A stretch of DNA of 64,000 nucleotides from Panacagrimonas sp052386745 (GTDB lineage Bacteria; Pseudomonadota; Gammaproteobacteria; Nevskiales; Nevskiaceae), in contig JBQTJW010000006.1 in assembly GCA_052386745.1 (NCBI GenBank), forward strand, positions 17,860-81,859, read 5' to 3'. Position 1 is the first letter of the stretch. Each line of letters opens with the position of its first letter. Made by a program: the position numbers and the translations under genes. Positions 1-7,706 of this stretch are shown here, piece by piece. The notes under the pieces were generated by a model. That model saw only the letters and a program-made list of their open reading frames with translations, was not told where the DNA came from and ran no database searches.

Positions 1-112
1 AGACTAGCTTGCCTCGTACCGCCAAATTCAGAATGAATCGCCGCAGCCCAGCGATAGCATCGGGCGCTTCCGCCACTCGCTCGTAGTGCGCCAGTAAAGC
101 GTCCGCATTCAT
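1..112 (-). CDS. hsdS: Type I restriction-modification specificity subunit HsdS, N-terminal part (cut by window edge)
   Basis: The first 37 residues are visible, starting MNADALLAHYERVAEAPDAI and reaching the stretch ILNLAVRGKLV, which is the usual amino-terminal segment of HsdS proteins. HsdS carries the DNA-recognition domains of the type I complex and sets its target sequence; none of the recognition domains lie in this window. The ATG overlaps the hsdM stop as ATGA, so it is probably translated by coupling to hsdM. The gene continues beyond position 1. Confidence 0.85.
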   Translation of the reverse strand, partial: MNADALLAHYERVAEAPDAIAGLRRFILNLAVRGKLV

Positions 113-1566
113 CGCAGCAACGCCTCAGCCAGAATCGATTTCAACTGATCGCGCAGCTTTGCTGTCTCGCCTTCCGCCGCACTGAGTTCAGTGAGCAGCG
201 TCTCCGGATCGCCATGATCGTCCGCGACCGTGTGCGGATTCTTGATGTCGAGGTTGTAGCCGCGCGCCTTGATGTCCTCGATGCTGACGCGCCAGGCCTG
301 CGGCGTTTCCTTACGGCCTTCGCGTTCGGCGCCGCCCCACCAGTCGACGCAGCCTTGCAGGTGCTCGACCTTGATCGGTTTGGTCATCGAATAGGCCTTC
401 TGGCCTGCGGGCACCTGATGCTCGTAGTACCAGATCTCCTTCGTCGGGATGCCCTTCTCGAAGAACAGCAGGTTGGTGCCGATGCTGGCGTAGGGTTTGA
501 ACACCGAGTTGGGCAGCCGCACGATGGTGTGCAGGTTGCACTCTTCGAGCAGGTATTCCTTGAGGCGTGTCTTCACGCCCTCACCGAACAGTGAACCGTC
601 CGGCAACACGATGGCAGCGCGGCCGTTGGTCTTGAGCAGGCGGATGAACAGCGCCAGGAACAGGTCCGCGGTTTCCTTGGTGCGGAAGTGCTGTGGGAAG
701 TTGGCCTCGATACCGTCTTCCTCTTTGCCGCCGAACGGCGGGTTGGCGAGGATGATGTCGACGCGGTCTTTCTGCTCCCAACTAATGTAAGGCCGGGCCA
801 GGGTGTTGTCGTGCGCGACGAAGCTCGGGTCCTCACAGCCATGCAGCAGCATGTTGGTGACGCAGAGCATGTGCGGCAGCTGCTTTTTCTCCACCGCACG
901 TAGGCCGGCCTGCAGTTTAGCTTCGTCCTCGGGTTTCTTGACGTAGCGCTCGCGCATGTAGCGGATGGCGCAGGTAAGGAATCCGCCGGTGCCGCAGCTC
1001 GGGTCGAACAGAATTTCGCCTGGCTTGGGGTCGATGCGTTCGGCCATGAAGGCGGTGACGGCGCGCGGCGTGTAGTACTCGCCGGCGTTGCCCGCACTCT
1101 GCAAGTCGTTGAGCATCTGCTCGTAGATCTCGCCGAAGTGCTTGCGCTCGGCCAGATCGTTGAAGTCCACGGCATTGATCCTGTTGACCACCTGCCGCAT
1201 CAGCTGGCCGGACTTCATGTAGTTGTAGGCGTCCTCGAAGACGCCCCGCACCACGCGCGCCCGGTTGGCGGCGCTGCCGCCGGCACGCAACTCCTTCAAC
1301 GTCGGGAACAGATCGCCGTTGATGAACTCCAGCAGCACATCGCCAGTGAGGCCTTCGGGATTCGCGGCCCATTCGCGCCACTGCAGACGCTTGGGGATGG
1401 GCGAACGGAAGTCGTCGCGGGTGAGTTCCAGCTCCTGATCCTGGTCGTCGATGATCTTGAGAAAGAACATCCAGCAGAGCTGGGAGAGCCGCTGGGCGTC
1501 GCCATCGACACCCGCATCCTGGCGCATGACGTCCTGGATGGATTTGACCGTGTTGCGTACAGACAT
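109..1566 (-). CDS. hsdM: Type I restriction-modification DNA methyltransferase subunit HsdM
   Basis: 485 residues, normal for HsdM. It transfers a methyl group from S-adenosylmethionine to adenine within the HsdS-defined site. An N-terminal HsdM helical domain (about 5-130) precedes the N6_Mtase domain, where FDPSCGTGGF (AdoMet-binding motif I) and NPPFGG (the catalytic N/DPPF motif) are visible. It lies between hsdR (3 bases upstream) and hsdS (4-base overlap), giving the order R-M-S in one transcript. No frameshift is visible, so the methyltransferase looks functional. Confidence 0.95.
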   Translation of the reverse strand: MSVRNTVKSIQDVMRQDAGVDGDAQRLSQLCWMFFLKIIDDQDQELELTRDDFRSPIPKRLQWREWAANPEGLTGDVLLEFINGDLFPTLKELRAGGSAANRARVVRGVFEDAYNYMKSGQLMRQVVNRINAVDFNDLAERKHFGEIYEQMLNDLQSAGNAGEYYTPRAVTAFMAERIDPKPGEILFDPSCGTGGFLTCAIRYMRERYVKKPEDEAKLQAGLRAVEKKQLPHMLCVTNMLLHGCEDPSFVAHDNTLARPYISWEQKDRVDIILANPPFGGKEEDGIEANFPQHFRTKETADLFLALFIRLLKTNGRAAIVLPDGSLFGEGVKTRLKEYLLEECNLHTIVRLPNSVFKPYASIGTNLLFFEKGIPTKEIWYYEHQVPAGQKAYSMTKPIKVEHLQGCVDWWGGAEREGRKETPQAWRVSIEDIKARGYNLDIKNPHTVADDHGDPETLLTELSAAEGETAKLRDQLKSILAEALLR

Positions 1567-1569
1567 GAG

Positions 1570-4053
1570 TTAAGCGCTTTCCTGGTACAGGGCGTCTTGT
1601 AGTTGGTGAACGGCTTGTTCGAAGCCGGCTTTGCTGCCGAAAGATTTGATGAGCTGGGTGACGGTGCCAATCTGCGATAGCGGCGGTATCTGGAGGACGC
1701 GGACATCGTCGAGGCCGGTGACCAGACCCTCGTCCTGATACTTGGCCAGCAAGGCCTCCAGTACGGCGCGAGCTTGCGGGCCGTACTTGGTGAAGAAGTC
1801 GCGCTTCTTGACGTTGTTGGCGCGCTCGCGGCGTGTGAGCGGCGGCTGGTCGAAGGCGATGTGGCAGATCAGGTCGAAGGGATCGAGCTCCTTGCCGATC
1901 TCTTCCATCAGGGGGTCGAGCAACAGGCCTTCTGCGGCCAGCTCCTCGATCACGGCATCCTTGCGCTCTTCGCCCTTCCAGCGGCGCAGGAACTGGTCGA
2001 GGCTCGCGTACTGCTTGCGGATGGCCTTGCGCGAATAGTCCTTGAGCGATTCGGTGACGAGCTTGCCGTCGGCGTCCAGATATTCGACACGCTCGGTGGC
2101 CACCTTCACCGGCTTGCCGTGGACGTAGTACTTGGTGCGCGGTTCATGGACGGCGCCTGGCATGCCGGGCGGAAGGTCGTGAATCAGTACTTCCGATTCG
2201 TCCAATCCATCATCGGACGGAACGTCTGGATCGTCCGACACCGGCGCGGAATCGGGCGGCGTCACCGGATCGTTCTCGCCCGGCTCGTAGATTTGTACCG
2301 GCTCGCCGTCGAAGGCCGGGTCGGCGAAGTGGTTGCTGGCTTTGCGGAAGTCCACGAGCGTGAAGTAGTACTTCTGCGTGTCTTCATGGACACGGGTGCC
2401 GCGGCCGACGATCTGCTTGAACTCGGTCATGGAGCCGACCGCGCGGTCGAGGACGATCAGGCGGCAGGTCTGGGCGTCGACGCCGGTCGAGAGCAGGCGC
2501 GAGGTGGTGACGATGACCGGGTACGGCGCCTCCGGGTCGATGAAGTTGCCGAGCTGGGCGGTGCCGGCCTGATCGTCGCCGGTGATACGCATGACGTAGC
2601 GCTCGTTCTTGAGCACGAGGTCCTGGTTCTCGACGATCAGGGCCTGGCGCATCTGCGCGGCGTGCTCGGTGTCCACGCAGAAGACGATGGTCTTCTGCAT
2701 GCGGTTGCCGCTCTGCTTGAGGTAGTCCGACACCCACTTGGCGACCCGCTGGGTGCGGGTGTCGATGACGATGTTCCGGTCGAAATCCTTGATGTTGTAG
2801 ATGCGGTCGTCGATCGTCTGGCCGTGCTTGTCGGTCTCGCCCTTCTGCGGGCGGTAGCCTTCGACATCCACATCAAGATGAACCTTGATGACCTTGTAGG
2901 GCGCAAGGAATCCATCGCTGATGCCCTGCTTGAGCGAGTAGGTGTACGCCGCCGGGCCGAAATAGTGGCTGTTGGAGGCGTACTCGGTTTCCTTGGGCGT
3001 GGCAGTAAGGCCGATCTGGGTGGCGGTGCTGAAGTATTCGAGGATCTCGCGCCAGGCCGAATCCTCCGCTGCGCTGCCGCGGTGACACTCGTCGATCACG
3101 ATGAGGTCGAAGAACTCCGGCGAGAATTCGCGGAACAGCTTCTGCCGCTCTTCCGGTCCGGTCAGGGCCTGGTACAAGCCCAAGTAGATCTCGTACGACG
3201 AGTCGATCCGGCGCTTGCTGTCGACAGCGGTGTTCAGTTCGATTCGCGTGCCGTCGTCTCGCTCGATGGCGGCGTTGGTGGAGAGCTTGGCCATGGTCTG
3301 GCCGAAGGGCCGGAAGTCGTTAACCATGGTCTGGTCGATCAGCACGTTGCGATCGGCCAGGAACAGCACCCGCTTCTGCTTGCCGGGTCGCCAGTCGGAC
3401 TTCCACAGACGCCAGATGATCTGGAAGGCGGTGTAGGTCTTGCCGGTGCCGGTGGCCATGACCAGCAGCACGCGGTCCCGACCCTTGGCGATGGCCTCGA
3501 CCGTGGCGTTGATGGCGTTGCGTTGGTAGTAGCGCGGCTCTTTGCCGCTGCCGTCGTCGTAGTAGGGCTGCAGGACGATCTTTTCCTGCGCGGGCGTCAG
3601 GCCCTTCCATTGCTGATATTTTGCCCAGAGCGTGGCTGGGCTCGGGAAGGCGTCCAGGCTCAGGCTGGTTTCCAGGGCGGCGCTCTGGCCGGTCTTGTCA
3701 TGAAAGACGAAGCCCAGGCCGTTGCTGGAGAACACGAACGGCACGTCCAGCGCCGCCGCGTAATCGAGCGCCTGCTGCATGCCGTGCGCGGCACTGACGT
3801 CGGCCTTCTTCGCCTCGATCAGGGCGATCGGGATGTGCTGGTAGTAAAGAACAAAGTCGGCCCGCTTGGGCTTGCCGCGGGCCACGAGCCTGCCGCGGAC
3901 GATGATCCGGCCCTTGGTGAAGCTGACCTGGCGACGGATCTGCGCGTCCTCGTCCCAACCTGCATTGTGCAGGGCCGGGGTAATGAACTTCACGCTGATG
4001 TCGTCTTCGCTGAGCGTCTTGACGGGTTTCTCTCCCTCGGTCTCCGGCGCCAC
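1570..4053 (-). CDS. hsdR: Type I restriction endonuclease motor subunit HsdR
   Basis: 827 residues with a GTG start. It is the translocase/nuclease subunit that cuts unmodified DNA after ATP-driven translocation. The N-terminal nuclease region has the PD-(D/E)xK pattern (RADFVLYY then ALIEAKK, about residues 65-85). The helicase core follows: Walker A ATGTGKT, DECH motif II, GLTATP motif III and QIVGRGTR motif VI. A C-terminal coupling domain follows. It starts the hsdR-hsdM-hsdS operon. It is somewhat shorter than EcoKI-type HsdR, but all core motifs are present. The GTG is the only plausible start, with a weak GGA purine run upstream. Confidence 0.93.
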   Translation of the reverse strand: MAPETEGEKPVKTLSEDDISVKFITPALHNAGWDEDAQIRRQVSFTKGRIIVRGRLVARGKPKRADFVLYYQHIPIALIEAKKADVSAAHGMQQALDYAAALDVPFVFSSNGLGFVFHDKTGQSAALETSLSLDAFPSPATLWAKYQQWKGLTPAQEKIVLQPYYDDGSGKEPRYYQRNAINATVEAIAKGRDRVLLVMATGTGKTYTAFQIIWRLWKSDWRPGKQKRVLFLADRNVLIDQTMVNDFRPFGQTMAKLSTNAAIERDDGTRIELNTAVDSKRRIDSSYEIYLGLYQALTGPEERQKLFREFSPEFFDLIVIDECHRGSAAEDSAWREILEYFSTATQIGLTATPKETEYASNSHYFGPAAYTYSLKQGISDGFLAPYKVIKVHLDVDVEGYRPQKGETDKHGQTIDDRIYNIKDFDRNIVIDTRTQRVAKWVSDYLKQSGNRMQKTIVFCVDTEHAAQMRQALIVENQDLVLKNERYVMRITGDDQAGTAQLGNFIDPEAPYPVIVTTSRLLSTGVDAQTCRLIVLDRAVGSMTEFKQIVGRGTRVHEDTQKYYFTLVDFRKASNHFADPAFDGEPVQIYEPGENDPVTPPDSAPVSDDPDVPSDDGLDESEVLIHDLPPGMPGAVHEPRTKYYVHGKPVKVATERVEYLDADGKLVTESLKDYSRKAIRKQYASLDQFLRRWKGEERKDAVIEELAAEGLLLDPLMEEIGKELDPFDLICHIAFDQPPLTRRERANNVKKRDFFTKYGPQARAVLEALLAKYQDEGLVTGLDDVRVLQIPPLSQIGTVTQLIKSFGSKAGFEQAVHQLQDALYQESA

Positions 4054-4487
4054 CGATTCCAGTGCGGCGAAAGGGGAAGGTAACCAGCGAGTTATCGTCT
4101 GACAATCTCCGCGAGCATGCGGAGCCCGGCCGGTCCCGGCTGGGTTGGCGCGAGCCTGTCGCGATCCTCGAAAGAAACGGAAGTTCGGAGATGCGCTTGC
4201 GCTGGTCTGGTGGGAGGTTCGGGCTTGCGTCGGCGGCGAGGCCCGGCCCGCGCGCGGCGCGATTTAGCGTCTCTCTGTCACGTCGGCCGGCGCGTGATGC
4301 GGAGCCCTCGCGCACTGAAGCTCGTAGCCGAAGTACGTCCGCTGGCCGTGTGCTGTAATAGCCCCCCGCGGCGGGAAACCGCTACCCGGCTTGACTCCAG
4401 TGGACTAAGAAACATGATGACGAATCCTGTGGTTGTACTGCTCCTGCCAGCTATGTTTTCGACAAGTCATTGTTTTAGCTAGGTACG
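4054..4487. other. Non-coding stretch between hsdR and the repeat block upstream of ssb
   Basis: 434 bases with no supportable gene. The first 300 are GC-rich with short open frames that resemble nothing known. The final 100 (about 4380-4487) are clearly AT-richer than the flanking genes. It must hold the hsdR promoter on the minus strand, but no convincing -35/-10 pair was identified. Confidence 0.5.
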
Positions 4488-4547
4488 CAGTCCCAACTTA
4501 AATTCAGAAGTTCCAGCTTGTTTTCGGGACTTCCAACTCATTTTCAA
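4488..4547. repeat. Three imperfect 20-bp tandem repeats upstream of ssb
   Basis: Units at 4488-4507, 4508-4527 and 4528-4547 share the frame G-N-AGTTCCAACTT-N-TTTTCA with exact 20-bp spacing, and a weaker match (CAGCTATGTTTTCGAC) lies further left near 4448. On the minus strand the units read as AAGTTGGAA-type blocks. Multiple short repeats at an end are a feature of IS21-family elements, so this may be a solitary IS end at the junction between the restriction locus and ssb. No transposase is adjacent. The array could instead act as an operator for ssb. Confidence 0.55.
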
Positions 4548-4572
4548 ACTTCACAACACACCTGGAGTTCCC

Positions 4573-5049
4573 ATGGCTCGCGGCATCAACAAAGTGATTC
4601 TGATCGGCAACCTCGGCAAGGACCCCGACGCCAAGACGTTTGCCAATGGCGGGTCGGTGACCAACGTCACGCTCGCGACTTCCGAGAGCTGGAAGGACAA
4701 GGACGGGCAGCAGCAGGAACGCACGGAGTGGCACAACGTGGTGTTCCACAACAAGCTGGGGGAGATCGTGGCCCAGTACCTGCGCAAGGGCAGCAAGGTC
4801 TACGTGGAGGGCTCCATCCGCACGCGCAAGTACCAGGACAAGACCTCCGGGCAGGATCGGTACATCACCGAAATCCACGCTTCCGACATGCAGATGCTGG
4901 ATGGCAAGAGCAGCGCGGGCAGTGAAGCGGGGGGCTCGTCGCCGGCCTATGGCGGCGGCTCGCGCAGCTCCGCAGCGCCCAGTCGAGCGCCCGCACCGTC
5001 GCCGGCCGCCGACAGCTTCAACGGGCCGGACGACGACATTCCATTCTAG
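4573..5049 (+). CDS. ssb: Single-stranded DNA-binding protein SSB
   Basis: 158 residues. It binds single-stranded DNA as a tetramer during replication, repair and recombination. The OB fold (about 1-110) begins MARGINKVILIGNLGKDP and includes the conserved TEWHNVVFHNKLGEI and YLRKGSKVYVEG segments. A Gly/Ser/Pro/Ala-rich linker follows, and the acidic tip DDDIPF that recruits partner proteins is intact. A GGAG ribosome-binding site lies 7 bases before the ATG. In many relatives uvrA lies next to ssb; here a restriction locus takes that place. Confidence 0.97.
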   Translation: MARGINKVILIGNLGKDPDAKTFANGGSVTNVTLATSESWKDKDGQQQERTEWHNVVFHNKLGEIVAQYLRKGSKVYVEGSIRTRKYQDKTSGQDRYITEIHASDMQMLDGKSSAGSEAGGSSPAYGGGSRSSAAPSRAPAPSPAADSFNGPDDDIPF

Positions 5050-5092
5050 GACCTGCAACGGCCGCCCACTGGGCCCGTCCGCGGGGTTCGAC

Positions 5093-5467
5093 TCAGGGCC
5101 GCGACAGCTTGGCCTTGAGATCGGCGAACGGGTTGCTGGTGGCCACCGGCGCCTCGCTGCGCGGCATGGCGGCACGGCCGCTGGCGTCGATGTAGCGGGA
5201 ATGCTCGTTGTCGTGGCAGTAGAGGCACAGCAGTTCCCAGTTGCTGCCGTCGGGCGGGTTGAAGTCATGATCGTGGTTGCGGTGATGCACGGTCAGCTCG
5301 TGGCGGTTGGCGTGGGTGAACTCGCGGGCGCAGCGGCCGCACACCCAGGGGTACATCTTCATGGCCTGCTCGCGGTAGCCCAGGTTGCGCTGGTCGGCGG
5401 CGCGGCGTGCATCGGCCACCACCTGGTCGACCTTGGCGTGATTGGGCAGCGGCTTGCGGATGGGCAT
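5093..5467 (-). CDS. yajD: YajD-type HNH nuclease-fold protein
   Basis: 124 residues from the ATG giving MPIRKPL; a longer frame exists upstream, but this start matches family length. It closely resembles E. coli YajD: YPWVCGRCAREF, LTVHHRNHDH, and NWELLCLYCHDNEHS, with the C-terminal NPFADLKAKL. The CxxC and CLYC pairs should hold zinc and HH forms the HNH core. The cellular substrate of the family is not established. It is convergent with ssb, ending 43 bases away. Confidence 0.9.
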   Translation of the reverse strand: MPIRKPLPNHAKVDQVVADARRAADQRNLGYREQAMKMYPWVCGRCAREFTHANRHELTVHHRNHDHDFNPPDGSNWELLCLYCHDNEHSRYIDASGRAAMPRSEAPVATSNPFADLKAKLSRP

Positions 5468-5600
5468 GGGCGAACTCCACGACGGCGGTGATGCCAGGCT
5501 CCGGAGCATGCCTCGGCCGCCCCGGGCGCGATAGTCCGCAGGCTGACGGGCGCGGGCGATCTTGCTAGCGTCGGTGCTTTCCTGAAATGGAGAGAGCGAG

Positions 5601-6230
5601 ATGGCGAACACACCCCTGCGCTTCTACACCCACCCCATGTCCCGCGGCCGCATCGTGCGCTGGATGCTGGAAGAAGCCGGCGTGCCGTACGACACCACCG
5701 TGCTCGAATTCGCCGCCAGCATGAAGTCGCCGGAGTACCTGGCGATCAACCCCATGGGCAAGGTGCCGGCCATCCTGCACGGCGCGACCGTGGTGACCGA
5801 ATGCGCGGCCATCTGCGCGTACCTGGCCGATGCCTTTCCCGCCGCTGGCCTCGCGCCGGAGCTGGGCGCACGCGGCGACTACTACCGCTGGCTGTTCTTC
5901 GCCGCCGGGCCGCTGGAACAGGCCGTGGTCAACAAGGCCCTCGGCGTGGTGGTACCGCCGGAGCGCCGCGCCATGGCGGGCTACGGCAGCCTTGAAGACA
6001 CCTTGAACACGCTCGAGCTCGCCGTTTCCGGCAAGACCTACCTGGTCGGCAACCGCTTCAGTGCCGCTGACGTCTACGTGGGCTCGCAGATCGGCTGGGG
6101 ACTCCAGTTCGGCACGCTGGACAAGCGGCCCGCCTTCGAGACGTACTGGAAGGGGCTCGAAAGCCGGCCCGCCGCCGTGCGCGCCGGCCAGATCGACGAT
6201 GCCCTGATCCCGCCGCGCAAACCGGCCTGA
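5601..6230 (+). CDS. Glutathione S-transferase family protein
   Basis: 209 residues. A thioredoxin-like N-terminal domain (about 1-85: LRFYTHPMSRGRIVRWML, then NPMGKVPAIL and the TECAAIC turn that binds the gamma-glutamyl moiety) is followed by a helical C-terminal domain with FSAADVYVGSQ. Proteins of this class conjugate or reduce electrophilic substrates with glutathione; the substrate here cannot be told. A strong GGAGAGAG ribosome-binding site precedes the ATG. It is divergent from yajD and convergent with the ferritin-like gene. Confidence 0.9.
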   Translation: MANTPLRFYTHPMSRGRIVRWMLEEAGVPYDTTVLEFAASMKSPEYLAINPMGKVPAILHGATVVTECAAICAYLADAFPAAGLAPELGARGDYYRWLFFAAGPLEQAVVNKALGVVVPPERRAMAGYGSLEDTLNTLELAVSGKTYLVGNRFSAADVYVGSQIGWGLQFGTLDKRPAFETYWKGLESRPAAVRAGQIDDALIPPRKPA

Positions 6231-6235
6231 GGAAC

Positions 6236-6258
6236 GGGCTCGCCAACGACGCGAGCCC
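6236..6258. terminator. Bidirectional hairpin between the GST gene and the ferritin-like gene
   Basis: A perfect 8-bp inverted repeat, GGGCTCGC and GCGAGCCC, with a 7-base loop lies just after the GST stop and before the stop of the convergent gene. There is no U-run, so terminator activity is inferred from position and stem strength. Confidence 0.5.
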
Positions 6259-6279
6259 CGCCGGCGGACGGGTCCGCGA

Positions 6280-6588
6280 TCAGCCCTTCTCGCCCTCTTC
6301 GATCTCGGTGATGTCGCCCTCGGTGAACAGGTAGGTGCGCATGTGCGCGTCGAACTTGGGGCTCATGCGGCGCAGGTATTCCAGGCCCATGATGGCGTGT
6401 TCGATCTCCTCGTCGCGGTTGTGTTCCAGGATGCGCCGCAGCTGCGGGTCCCGGGTGGCGCCGGCGCGCTGGTTGTACCAGTCCACCGCCTCCAGTTCTT
6501 CCTGCACCGACTTCACGGCGCGCGAAAAATTGCGCGCTTCCTCGGTCATGCTCTCGTAGTCCTCGTGCCACTCTGCGCTGGTTGCCAT
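6280..6588 (-). CDS. Encapsulated-ferritin (EncFtn) family protein lacking a cargo tail
   Basis: 102 residues, almost entirely the EncFtn two-helix domain. The segment EELEAVDWYNQRAGATRDP, then HNRDEEIEHAIMGLEYLRRM and RTYLFTEGDITEIEE, match the Rhodospirillum rubrum encapsulated ferritin family. The expected ferroxidase residues are present with a one-residue shift: E31, W37, Y38, E61, H64. Such half-ferritins oligomerise to build the di-iron site at a subunit interface. It ends at EGEKG without the usual encapsulin-targeting tail, and no encapsulin shell gene is in this window. A role in iron or oxidative-stress handling is inferred. Confidence 0.85.
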   Translation of the reverse strand: MATSAEWHEDYESMTEEARNFSRAVKSVQEELEAVDWYNQRAGATRDPQLRRILEHNRDEEIEHAIMGLEYLRRMSPKFDAHMRTYLFTEGDITEIEEGEKG

Positions 6589-6651
6589 GCGGGCCTCGTC
6601 GTGAATTCAAGCCGCAACCATAAGCCGGAACCCCTGCGCGCTGCGAGCCGC

Positions 6652-7206
6652 TCAGTGGCAGGGCTTCTTGATGCTGCGCGACAGCAGCCACCAGTTCATG
6701 GGCCAGGCCGCAGCAAACCCGGCGCCCAGCGCGGCGACGTAGCCGATCCAGAATTGCGCGTGCAGCACCGACGCCACCGACATCCCGCCCACGTGGTAGT
6801 CGGTGAGGTTCATCGCAATCTCCATCACGCCGATCGACAGCGTCTCGCCCAGCCACAGCGTGCTGAACGCGGCGCCCCAGCCCATGCCCTGCCTGACCAG
6901 CGGCCACAGCCCCAGCGTGTAGCCGCTGGCGAAGCTCATGGCCGTGGCCAGGACGGTGATGGCCCAGGGATTCAGGCCCAGGCTCACGCCAATGGCGAGG
7001 CCGATGAACTCGCCCACGGCACAGCCGGTGAGGCAATGCAGGGTGGAAGCCGTGGTCAGGCCGATGGTGGTGGCGCCGTGACCGGCATGCGCGTGATGCG
7101 CGTGATGCACGTGAGCCGGCGCCGCAACGGGTTCGGCGGCGCCGGCCTTGTCTGCGGCGTGGCAGCAGGCGTGCCCGGTGGTGGCGGGTGTCTTGGGGGC
7201 GTTCAT
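6652..7206 (-). CDS. DUF4396 membrane protein of the copper operon
   Basis: 184 residues. The first 45 are rich in His and Cys (ACCHAADK, then HVHHAHHAHAGHG), a likely metal-binding tail. Four or so hydrophobic segments follow, starting with LTTASTLHCLTGCAVGEFIG, the Cys/His signature of DUF4396. The family has no established biochemical role. Its ATG overlaps the stop of the MerR-type regulator (ATGA), so it is coupled to the regulator at the end of the efflux operon. A part in copper or silver handling is inferred from this context and the His-rich tail. Confidence 0.8.
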   Translation of the reverse strand: MNAPKTPATTGHACCHAADKAGAAEPVAAPAHVHHAHHAHAGHGATTIGLTTASTLHCLTGCAVGEFIGLAIGVSLGLNPWAITVLATAMSFASGYTLGLWPLVRQGMGWGAAFSTLWLGETLSIGVMEIAMNLTDYHVGGMSVASVLHAQFWIGYVAALGAGFAAAWPMNWWLLSRSIKKPCH

Positions 7207-7652
7207 TTCAGGGCTCCTTGGGGGTTCAGGTTCAGCGCCTGCACGCCCTCGATGATGGGGCAGCCGGCGACGGGTCCGCGGCCGTGGCAGCGGCTTTCCA
7301 GCGCGACGAGCGCGTCGCGGATGGCGCTCAGCTCGCGGATCTTGCGGTCCAGGTCTTCGATGCGCGCCCGCGCCCGGTCGCGGACGGCCTGGCGCGGGCC
7401 ACCGCCCTGCTGCAGGCGCAGCAGCTCGGCGACGTCCTCCAGCGTGAAACCCAGCGCCTTGGCCTTGCGGATGAAGCGCAGGCGCTCCACGTCTTCCGGC
7501 GCGTACAGCCGGTAGCCGCCGGCGGTGCGCCGCGCCTGAGCCAGCAGGCCCTCGCGCTCGTAGTAGCGCACGGTGTCGATGGCCACGCCGGCCGCCTTGG
7601 CGGCGGCGCCGATGGTGGTCGTGGCAGGGGTCTTGTGCTGGGTCTTGGGCAT
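7203..7652 (-). CDS. MerR-family metal-responsive regulator
   Basis: 149 residues from the ATG giving MPKTQHK. The N-terminal winged helix (IGAAAKAAGVAIDTVRYYEREGLL, split here as AAKAAGVAIDT and VRYYEREGLL) and GGYRLYAPEDVERLRFI are classical MerR. A dimerisation helix follows. The C-terminal region has two cysteines, SRCHGRGPVAGCPI, spaced eight residues apart as in the copper/silver sensor CueR and its relatives. It probably activates this operon when Cu(I) or Ag(I) is bound. Its own promoter lies in the 50-base gap before it and overlaps the end of cusA. Confidence 0.88.
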   Translation of the reverse strand: MPKTQHKTPATTTIGAAAKAAGVAIDTVRYYEREGLLAQARRTAGGYRLYAPEDVERLRFIRKAKALGFTLEDVAELLRLQQGGGPRQAVRDRARARIEDLDRKIRELSAIRDALVALESRCHGRGPVAGCPIIEGVQALNLNPQGALK

Positions 7653-7674
7653 GGCGGTCTCGAAGCTCGTGGCC

Positions 7675-7706
7675 AGTGTGCAGCCTGGAGTGACGTCCAG
7701 GGTCAA
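7675..7706 (-). promoter_or_regulatory. MerR-type promoter with operator upstream of the regulator gene
   Basis: On the minus strand TTGACC (7706-7701) is followed by a 20-base spacer and CACACT (7680-7675). The spacer carries a perfect dyad, CCTGGA and TCCAGG, around a 6-base centre. An overlong spacer containing a dyad is the hallmark of promoters untwisted by MerR-family proteins. It would drive merR and DUF4396 and give autoregulation. The -10 is a weak match. Confidence 0.6.

Noticed and set aside
1774..4083. A 769-residue open frame antisense to hsdR
   Set aside because: The high-GC codon pattern of hsdR leaves its antisense open; the product shows no motif, while hsdR has all helicase and nuclease motifs.
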